Positions 58,471-64,000 of a DNA stretch of 64,000 nt are shown here, in pieces (positions within the stretch are counted from its first letter, which is position 1; the number at the start of each line of letters is the position of its first letter). The DNA comes from Mycobacterium sp. (GTDB lineage: Bacteria > Actinomycetota > Actinomycetes > Mycobacteriales > Mycobacteriaceae). The position numbers and the translations under genes are program-made. Location of the stretch: contig NZ_PKEK01000035.1 in the NCBI RefSeq assembly GCF_002863225.1, positions 1-64,000 of the forward strand, read 5' to 3'. The notes under the pieces are model-generated. The model was not told the DNA's origin. It ran no database searches and was given only the letters and a program-made list of their open reading frames with translations.

Positions 58471-59667
58471 TTAGAACAGTCCGGCCAGGTCCGTCCAGAA
58501 GGTGCTGGCGTCCGTCGCGACACTCGCTCCGTCGAAGGCCGTCAGCAAATCGGTCCAGAAGCTGGTGCTGTCGGCCAGGAAGCTCGAGGCATCTGCACCA
58601 CCCAGCAGGTCCGTCCAGAAGCTGGTGCTGTCCGTCAAGAAGCTCGACGCGTCGGTGCCGCCCAGCAGATCAGTCCAAAAGCTCGTGGCATCCGTGCCGC
58701 CCAGCAGGTCGGTCCACGCGCTGCTGCTGTCGGCCACCGCCCCGGAACCACCGAACAGGTCCGTCCACCAGTTGCTGCTGTCGGCCGCGGCCGCAGAGGC
58801 GTCCGAGCCGCCGAGCAAGTCGTTCCAGAAGCTGGTGCCGGATGCCAAAGCGCCCTGCGTGTCGCCGGAGAGAAGCTGCGACCAGAAGGCGTTGGCGTCT
58901 GACAGCCAACCCGAGCTGTCCCCGGACAGCAGCTCCGAAGTCGGCGTGCTGTCCGCGGCCGCTGCAGCGCTGGGACCAGTCGGGATACCCCAGTTGTCGT
59001 AGAACTTGTTGATGTCGATCAGGTTGCTGGCACCGGTTGCGTTGGCGTCCCCGACGCTGTTCCCCTCGACGTAGGCGATGTTGTAACTGCCCGCGCCCGC
59101 GGCGTTGGAACCGGCCTCGGCGCTGCCGTAGTCGCCGACCACACCGGAGATGTTCAAGTTGCCCGGATTGTCGCCGACCCCGCCCGCGAAGGCATGGCTG
59201 TCAAGGCCGTAGACGCCCGCAATGTTGCCACTTGACGCCGCTCCGCCGGCGAATGCGGACGAGTTGTCACCGAGCACGAACGCCGAGTTGCCGGTTGCAC
59301 CCGCCCCGCCTGCAATGGCCGACGAGTTGGACCCGTAGACAGTCGCAAAGTTGCCCGCGCCCGTCGCGACGGCGTTGGAATTGGCGCCGAAGGCGAGTGC
59401 GAAGGACCCGATTCCGGAGGAGTCCGCCTCGGCGGAGCCGCCCTCGAACAGATCAGTGCCGTTGAAGGAGATGGCCAGGTTGAGGTCCGGGAACAGCAGG
59501 TCGAGCGGCGCTGCCGGCGCGGCGAGTAAGCCCACGGAGCCGTCGACAAGCGCTCCCCAATCCGCCGAATCGGCTGACGCGGTCCCCGGAATCGAGGCCA
59601 GCGCTCCCCCAATACCCAAGCCCACCGTGAGCAATCCGAACCGCGCCAAAGCACGCGTGCGTTTCAT
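58471..59667 (-). CDS. Secreted repeat protein A (YadA-head-like repeats, C-terminal W/L/F repeats)
   Basis: 398 residues. A Sec signal peptide is cleaved near residue 32 (TASA-DSADW). A conserved block 'DLNLAISFNGTDLFEGGSAEADSSGIGSFALAFGANSNAVATGAGN' (61-106) precedes three ~21-residue repeats of the form GN-x-A-x3-G-x2-S-x-A-x-AGG (about 105-163). A spacer follows, then from about residue 255 to the end come repeats with FW/NWW-x-DLLGG every ~20 residues (FW at 261, 280, 330, 350, 370, 390), ending in '...FWTDLAGLF'. GDNS-type repeats resemble YadA-head motifs. The function is unknown. A paralogue lies divergently at 60.8 kb. Confidence 0.8.
   Translation of the reverse strand: MKRTRALARFGLLTVGLGIGGALASIPGTASADSADWGALVDGSVGLLAAPAAPLDLLFPDLNLAISFNGTDLFEGGSAEADSSGIGSFALAFGANSNAVATGAGNFATVYGSNSSAIAGGAGATGNSAFVLGDNSSAFAGGAASSGNIAGVYGLDSHAFAGGVGDNPGNLNISGVVGDYGSAEAGSNAAGAGSYNIAYVEGNSVGDANATGASNLIDINKFYDNWGIPTGPSAAAAADSTPTSELLSGDSSGWLSDANAFWSQLLSGDTQGALASGTSFWNDLLGGSDASAAAADSSNWWTDLFGGSGAVADSSSAWTDLLGGTDATSFWTDLLGGTDASSFLTDSTSFWTDLLGGADASSFLADSTSFWTDLLTAFDGASVATDASTFWTDLAGLF
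58555..58674 (-). repeat. 60-bp tandem repeats coding for 20-residue units
   Basis: Two adjacent 60-bp copies start at 58555 and 58615, and a partial copy starts at 58675, each beginning CCA(G/A)AAGCT. They encode the ST-SFWTDLLGG-ADASSFLAD-type repeats. High DNA-level identity suggests recent expansion and possible length variation between strains. Confidence 0.75.
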
Positions 59668-60099
59668 TGTTTCCCTTTCCCCCGAACACGCCGAATAAGG
59701 CGTGCCTGCAACATTCGGCGCCCACCGCCGAGGGGGTAATACTATGCGCGCGCGTCAATTCTCATCGAACAAAGTCTAATAATTTCAGAAAAAGTCTTTA
59801 GCCCTTCTTCAGGCAAATTAAGCGGAACTCCAGTACCGGTCGAAGATGCGAAAACGTACGCCAGCAGGCTTTGCATGCGAATCGGTGTCACACGGTATGG
59901 TCGCGCGCTTTATAGGGCCAGTCTCAGATCAAGATCAATCCGAAAGATACCGGCCATCTTCCCGGAGTGAACGTGCGTTCACTCAGATAGTCCGGCCGAT
60001 TCTTCGGAGTTGAACCACCGGTCGGGACTATCGCAGAGCAAGGAATGACGGCCGCGAGAACCCCCGAGAAAAATTCGCCACAAGCAAAAAGCGGCGCGG
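59668..60099. other. Non-coding, AT-rich region upstream of secreted repeat protein A
   Basis: 432 bp without a convincing gene. GGGAAAGG-type ribosome-binding site for protein A lies at 59668-59690. Bases about 59755-59835 are unusually AT-rich for this genome (runs such as AAAGTCTAATAATTTCAG), a likely promoter or protein-binding region. A plus-strand reading of 60045-60254 is only a reflection of the small gene's antisense strand. Confidence 0.6.
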
Positions 60100-60324
60100 C
60101 TACTTGTGCGTCGAACGCCGGCCCGGGCGGTTGCAGGCCGGACGGGCCTTCCGCTCGCACGAGCCGCCTTGCTGGGCGACGAGACCGCCGGCGCTGCTCA
60201 TCGATATGTTCATCGGGCTCGACATCGCCACGACTGCGCCACCGTGGGCGATAACGGGCGCCACCGCGACCATCGCGCTGGCCGCCGCGCCTGTCAGTAG
60301 CCACCGCATACGGGACGTAGGCAT
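60100..60324 (-). CDS. Small exported cationic protein
   Basis: 74 residues from the ATG at 60324, with AGGAAAGGA about 10 bases upstream. A signal peptide (about 1-26, 'RWLLTGAAASAMVAVAPVIAHG') leads to a short mature part, 'MNISMSSAGGLVAQQGGS', and a basic tail with two cysteines, 'CERKARPACNRPGRRSTHK'. No family is recognised. It lies between the two secreted repeat genes, on the same strand as protein A. Confidence 0.6.
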   Translation of the reverse strand: MPTSRMRWLLTGAAASAMVAVAPVIAHGGAVVAMSSPMNISMSSAGGLVAQQGGSCERKARPACNRPGRRSTHK

Positions 60325-60821
60325 CGTTGGCCGTCCTTTCCTGCGTTCGGTAGAGGTAGTCAGGATTGTTAAAACCAGGTTACCTGAGAAATCGGTATGA
60401 GTTAGCACTGCGATGCCCGTTTGTTACCGGATGGACCGTCGACCTGCGATCAACGGCCCGTCTGTGGGCGCCGCGTCGAGGTAGCTGACGAGGGTTTGAG
60501 CAACTGCACGTACCTGGATTTTCGATGTGCTGAGGCGCGACCGATCACCACGGCCCCCTGCTGGGCGCGCTCGCGCTCTCAGGTTCGCAGGTCGGTGCGG
60601 CTACCCCCTCACTCGTTACACACCGAAAATTCCAGTGAGATGCGAGGGAAATCCCTGTATCCCCCACACCGCAACCGACTTAGCGTCATGCTCGGCGACC
60701 TTAACGTTCGCTGAGATTATCCAAAGGAAATCTGGCAGGTGGTTGCTCCGCCTGACGACTCGCAGCAGCGAACGACAGCCCGACACCAACCCGCCGAGCG
60801 AAAGGAACCGAGAGGAACACG
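60325..60821. other. Intergenic region upstream of secreted repeat protein B
   Basis: 497 bp between the small exported gene and protein B. No coding frame has a supported start. A GAGAGGA ribosome-binding site for protein B is at about 60810-60816. The stretch 60360-60420 is AT-rich. It presumably holds divergent promoters. Confidence 0.6.
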
Positions 60822-62273
60822 ATGAAAAATTCACACCGGATGACACGATGCGTCGGCATCCTTGCGATCGGATTGGGGTTCGGTGCGGCGCTCGCATCGA
60901 CGCCTGCCGTCGCATTCGCAGACTCCATCAACGGCGCCGACATCGGCACATACCTGCCTGACTTCGGCGCGGTGGCGGCCGCCTCGGCGATCGTCACTCC
61001 GCCGACCCTGCCTGACGACTATTCGAACTATGCCATCTCATTCAGCGGGATAACGCTCTACCAGAGCGGCACCGCCTACGCGACCTCAAGCTTTGGGAAT
61101 TACGCGATCGCCCATGGAGACCACGCCGGCGCCTTTGCTCCTACCGGCTTGTTCAACCACGCTGTTGTCGACGGCGACAATAGCGTCGCCGGCGTCAATG
61201 GCAACGGGTTCGGATTCTTCAACTCCGCGACTGTGACGGGTGCTAACAGCAGTGCCCTCGCCACTATGGGCACTAGTGGCGCCAGCTATAACGTGGCCAC
61301 CGCCACCGGTGACGGATCGATAGCAGATGCGGGCCACCTTGACCCGAACGGCATTAGCGGCAGTTTCAACACCGCCAACGCCGAGGGCTACCTTGCTTTG
61401 GCATACGCCGACACAAACGGCACCAGCAACAATGTGGCGAACGCCATTGGTGACCGTTCGTACGCCTACAGCCCTGTGCCGCTAGGCGCGGCGGCTGAGC
61501 AGAGTGGTGCGGCGGCGGGGACCGATCTGCTGCACGACGGCGCCGCAGCGGCGGCTTCGGTCACCCCGGCCACGCTCCCCGACGACTACTCGAACTTCGC
61601 GGTGTCGATCAGCGGGGTCCCGCTGATCCAGCTGGGATCGGCGAGCGCGGAATCGAGCTTCGGAAACATCGCGATCGCAGTTGGCGACGACTCAGACTCC
61701 AATGCGATGAGCGGTTTCTTCAACTACGCGACGGCGATGGGAGACCGGAGCACCGCCGTCGTCGGAGACACCGGATCGTTCAACTACGCATCCGCCACCG
61801 GGTACTTCGCCTCCGCACAAGCCGCTTGGGGTAGCGGCAACACGGCGATCGCAAACGGCGACCATGCCATTGCCCAGGCAGGTGCGGGAGACGGAACTGC
61901 GATCTACGACAGCAATTTCAACACCGCTACCGCTGAAGGGTCGAATACCATCGCGCTGGCGGGGTGGGACAGCTCCAGCGGCCATGTCGCGAATGCGGTC
62001 GGCGACGGCGTGCATGTCTACGACCCGACGGGCAGCCCCGCGGGCTTCCCATCGGCAAGCCTGCTCACCGAAACACTGAACTCCTTTACCGGTGACTCGC
62101 ATGCCGCGGCCGACGGCGGCAACTGGCTAACCGATCTGTTCTCCGCCTTCGACGATGGCTCTACCGCCGCTGACAGCGGAAACTGGCTCACCGAGCTGCT
62201 GGCGTCATTCGACGGCGGGTCGGCCGCAGCGGACAGCGCCAACTTCTGGGCCGAGCTCACAACGCTGTTCTGA
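60822..62273 (+). CDS. Secreted repeat protein B (paralogue of A with internal duplication)
   Basis: 483 residues. The signal peptide is cleaved near residue 33 (VAFA-DSING). The head is duplicated: 'PPTLPDDYSNYAISFSGITLYQSGTAYATSSFGNYAIAHGD' (60-100) and 'PATLPDDYSNFAVSISGVPLIQLGSASAESSFGNIAIAVGD' (249-289). Each copy is followed by loose repeats rich in FN-x-A-x-A-x-GD-x-S-x-A. The C-terminal repeats 'GGNWLTDLFSAFDDGSTAADS' (432-452), 'GNWLTELLASFDGGSAAADS' (453-472) and 'ANFWAELTTLF' (473-483) match the end of protein A. The function is unknown; surface exposure is inferred. Confidence 0.8.
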   Translation: MKNSHRMTRCVGILAIGLGFGAALASTPAVAFADSINGADIGTYLPDFGAVAAASAIVTPPTLPDDYSNYAISFSGITLYQSGTAYATSSFGNYAIAHGDHAGAFAPTGLFNHAVVDGDNSVAGVNGNGFGFFNSATVTGANSSALATMGTSGASYNVATATGDGSIADAGHLDPNGISGSFNTANAEGYLALAYADTNGTSNNVANAIGDRSYAYSPVPLGAAAEQSGAAAGTDLLHDGAAAAASVTPATLPDDYSNFAVSISGVPLIQLGSASAESSFGNIAIAVGDDSDSNAMSGFFNYATAMGDRSTAVVGDTGSFNYASATGYFASAQAAWGSGNTAIANGDHAIAQAGAGDGTAIYDSNFNTATAEGSNTIALAGWDSSSGHVANAVGDGVHVYDPTGSPAGFPSASLLTETLNSFTGDSHAAADGGNWLTDLFSAFDDGSTAADSGNWLTELLASFDGGSAAADSANFWAELTTLF

Positions 62274-62281
62274 CCAACCGC

Positions 62282-62324
62282 ATCGGCGGCCACCGTTTCA
62301 GAGCAGCAGACGGTGGTCGCCGAT
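62282..62324. terminator. Strong stem-loop between convergent genes
   Basis: A 15-bp arm at 62282-62296 (ATCGGCGGCCACCGT) pairs with 62310-62324 at 14 of 15 positions around a 13-nt loop. It lies 9 bp after the stop of secreted protein B and 15 bp from the stop of the convergent methyltransferase gene. There is no T run, but the stem is long enough to stop both transcripts. Confidence 0.7.
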
Positions 62325-62338
62325 TTCGGTCGTTGTCC

Positions 62339-63571
62339 TCAGTGCGCCGGCCGGCAGATGAACGCGGTGCCCTGGGCAGCGGCACCCGAGCCGATCCGCG
62401 TCAGCACGACCGTCAGAGATTGGCTGCCGCGCAGCGTCATTCGCCGCCGCAGCGCGTCGGGATCGGCGTCGACACCTCGCACCAAAACCTCCAACGACCC
62501 GCAGTCCAGCCTCGCCAGCGCCTGGCGTAGGCGCCGCTCGTCGAACGCGAGCTGCTCGAGAACCTCGAATCCGCGGACCCCGGTGGGCAGTTGATCGCCG
62601 GACAGGTAGGCGATGTTGGGGTCGAGCTGCCACAGTTGGTGCCGAGCGGCCAAGTGCCGCACCAGACCTGCCCGCACAACTGCACCGTCAGGGTCGACGA
62701 TCCACCGGCCGACGGGCGCAACCTCGCAGTGATCCGGGTGGGCGTCGGTGATCTGCTCGCCGCTGTCGAGAATTGTGGCCCGCCGTCGCACACCTGGTTC
62801 AGCCAGCTCGGTCGACCACAAGCAGGCTTCCCGCACCGAGCCGCGGTACGAGGTCACCTCGATCTCGCCGGCGAACCCGAGCCGCCTCACGGCCTCGAAA
62901 TCGATTCCGGGCGCGCATTTCACCACCAGCGCACGTCCCTGATAGGCCTCGAACAAATCGTCGAGCGCGGGTTGATAGTCCCGCGGATTGAATTGTCGCC
63001 GTCCGCCACTGCGTCGGGCCGGGTCTGCTACCACCGTCGTGTCCCGGGTGATCGGATGCAGCGCATCGGCGCGGTGCAGCGCGACCGTGTCAGCGAGATT
63101 GTGACGCGCCATCGCAAGCCGCACGGGGTCTATGTCGCTTCCGAGGATGCCCGCGGCCGAACCGTGCAGCGCCGCCAGTTCGGTGCCGATCGAACAAGTG
63201 ACATCATGAATTAGTCTGCCGCTCAACCGCTTTGCACGATGCAGTGCAACCGGCGCAGCGCTCGCCTGTTGCAGCGCCTCATCGGTGTACAACCAATGGC
63301 GGGTACCGGCCAGCTCGGCGAGCTTCACCGCGGCCCGGCGTCGTAGCAATACCGTTTCGACCAACACCGGCGTTCGTTCGCCGAATTGAGCTCGCAGTCT
63401 TGCGATGTCGCCGACGCGGTCGGTCAGTGGCCGAGCCTCGACCACGGACAGCGCGGCCGAACCCTCGTCGGACGTCAGGTAGGCGACGTCGTCGAGACTG
63501 AACTTCAGGACGGCTTGACCCCGGTGATCTCGACGTTGTAGTACCAGCCCTTGGGCACCACGTGACGCCAC
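62339..63571 (-). CDS. THUMP-like methyltransferase-fold protein (Rv3037c-like)
   Basis: Up to 410 residues. The true start is uncertain because the conserved part 'FSLDDVAYLTSDEGSAAL' begins near 63505, just at the end of the upstream gene, where only CTG/GTC-type codons are available. The Rossmann part carries 'DVTCSIGTELAALHGSAAGILGSDIDPVRLAMARHNL' (SAM-binding) and 'TTVVADPARRSGGRRQFNPRDYQPALDDL'. A THUMP-like C-terminal region follows ('PNIAYLSGDQLPTGVRGFEVLEQLAFDERRLRQAL'). RNA methylation is plausible but unproven. Synteny: Rv3037c. Confidence 0.8.
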   Translation of the reverse strand: MASRGAQGLVLQRRDHRGQAVLKFSLDDVAYLTSDEGSAALSVVEARPLTDRVGDIARLRAQFGERTPVLVETVLLRRRAAVKLAELAGTRHWLYTDEALQQASAAPVALHRAKRLSGRLIHDVTCSIGTELAALHGSAAGILGSDIDPVRLAMARHNLADTVALHRADALHPITRDTTVVADPARRSGGRRQFNPRDYQPALDDLFEAYQGRALVVKCAPGIDFEAVRRLGFAGEIEVTSYRGSVREACLWSTELAEPGVRRRATILDSGEQITDAHPDHCEVAPVGRWIVDPDGAVVRAGLVRHLAARHQLWQLDPNIAYLSGDQLPTGVRGFEVLEQLAFDERRLRQALARLDCGSLEVLVRGVDADPDALRRRMTLRGSQSLTVVLTRIGSGAAAQGTAFICRPAH

Positions 63572-64000
63572 AGATTGGCGTCGGCCCAGCTCAGCACCTT
63601 CCAGCTGGTGAAGGCGAAGTTCGCCCAGGCCCAGCCCAGCTTGTCCGGCTGTACCGCGTATTCGAAGGTCCGCAGCGGCCAGCCGAGCATTGCCGCGGTG
63701 AATTCGACGGTGGCCGTGTCGACGTCGACGGCACCGGCGGCCGTGGCCATTTTCTCCAGGTCGGTCGGTGCAAAGGTGTGCAGGTCGACGATGGATTCCA
63801 GTGCCGCGGCGCGCGAGGACTCGTCGAGCTCGGCCTGCGGGCGGCGCCAGCTGTCCAGCCCGGGCAATTTGGTCGCGTTGGTGGCGACCCGCCAGGTCAG
63901 CGTCGACAGTGTGCGCGCATAGCTGTTGCCGACGGTGGTCGGCTCGCCTGCGAACACGAATCGGCCACCGGGACGCAGCACGCGCAGTACCTCGCGCAGG
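63505..64000 (-). CDS. SAM-dependent methyltransferase, 5' end cut by window (Rv3038c-like)
   Basis: The C-terminal 164 residues of a class I methyltransferase are visible: 'LREVLRVLRPGGRFVFAGEPT' is motif VI of the fold, followed by an ~140-residue C-terminal region with 'DLEKMATAAGAVDVDTATVEFTAAMLGWPLRTFEYAVQP'. The SAM-binding N-terminus lies beyond 64000. By order it matches Rv3038c. It runs into the THUMP-like gene and is probably co-transcribed with it. Confidence 0.8.
   Translation of the reverse strand, partial: LREVLRVLRPGGRFVFAGEPTTVGNSYARTLSTLTWRVATNATKLPGLDSWRRPQAELDESSRAAALESIVDLHTFAPTDLEKMATAAGAVDVDTATVEFTAAMLGWPLRTFEYAVQPDKLGWAWANFAFTSWKVLSWADANLWRHVVPKGWYYNVEITGVKPS

Noticed and set aside
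59796..59826. TTCA...TTAA sequence (about 59810) as a fourth copy of the island operator
   Set aside because: Spacing is TTCA-N6-TTAA and the second TTAA half-site is missing; likely chance in an AT-rich stretch.
59924..60304. 126-codon minus-strand frame overlapping the small exported gene
   Set aside because: Arg-rich shadow in another frame; the 60100-60324 frame has a signal peptide and ribosome-binding site.
60527..60961. Plus-strand frame before secreted protein B
   Set aside because: Overlaps the signal peptide of protein B in another frame; no start signal.

Overview
The window is high-GC actinobacterial chromosome and almost certainly comes from a pigmented environmental Mycobacterium/Mycolicibacterium. 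The evidence is a PPE-family protein, LppZ/LpqA/LppA-type lipoproteins, a TB22.2-like secreted protein, the methylglucose-lipopolysaccharide gene trio, GTG starts and many 4-bp ATGA/GTGA overlaps. From memory of M. tuberculosis H37Rv, the backbone follows Rv3004 to Rv3038c in order: cfp6, doxX, lppZ, gatB, pfkA, gatA, gatC, Rv3013, ligA, Rv3015c, lpqA, mnmA, iscS, Rv3026c, Rv3027c, etfA, etfB, Rv3030-Rv3032, Rv3034c, Rv3035, Rv3036c, Rv3037c, Rv3038c. Accessory blocks interrupt this backbone. I saw no rRNA, tRNA, CRISPR array or transposase.

1-24.9 kb is mostly housekeeping: the GatCAB amidotransferase with phosphofructokinase (and an inserted PAS-ANTAR regulator), NAD-dependent DNA ligase, methionine sulfoxide reductase, tRNA thiolation (MnmA with its cysteine desulfurase) and an acyltransferase pair proposed for ornithine lipids. 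Accessory genes here include a DUF1023 hydrolase/LppA pair, a porin-like secreted protein and an orphan PPE gene.

25-34.5 kb holds a Baeyer-Villiger-type monooxygenase, an iron-sulfur photolyase (FeS-BCP) with small neighbours, the glycogen debranching enzyme, and the electron-transfer flavoprotein. 34.7-38.3 kb is the methyltransferase / GH57 branching enzyme / GT4 synthase set for 6-O-methylglucose polysaccharide.

38.4-55 kb is a light/oxidative-stress island between the Rv3032 and Rv3034c equivalents. It has one long carotenoid operon (crtE-I-B-Yc-Yd, methyltransferase, crtU, Rieske protein), which should run from prenyl diphosphates through beta-carotene to an aromatic carotenoid such as isorenieratene (leprotene). 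It also has type 2 IPP isomerase, two MarR paralogues, TspO, a class I photolyase, a GAF-ANTAR regulator and a TUDOR-like small protein. Three 29-bp palindromic sites of the same design (TTCA-N5-TTAA-N3-TTAA core) lie before crtE, between marR-idi and tspO-phr, and before the TUDOR gene. They suggest a single MarR-controlled regulon. A 17-codon in-frame leader ORF abuts crtE.

55-64 kb returns to the backbone, but carries a divergent pair of secreted repeat proteins that share a signal peptide, a YadA-head-like repeat style and C-terminal 20-residue W/L/F repeats ending in Phe. The last gene is cut by the window end.
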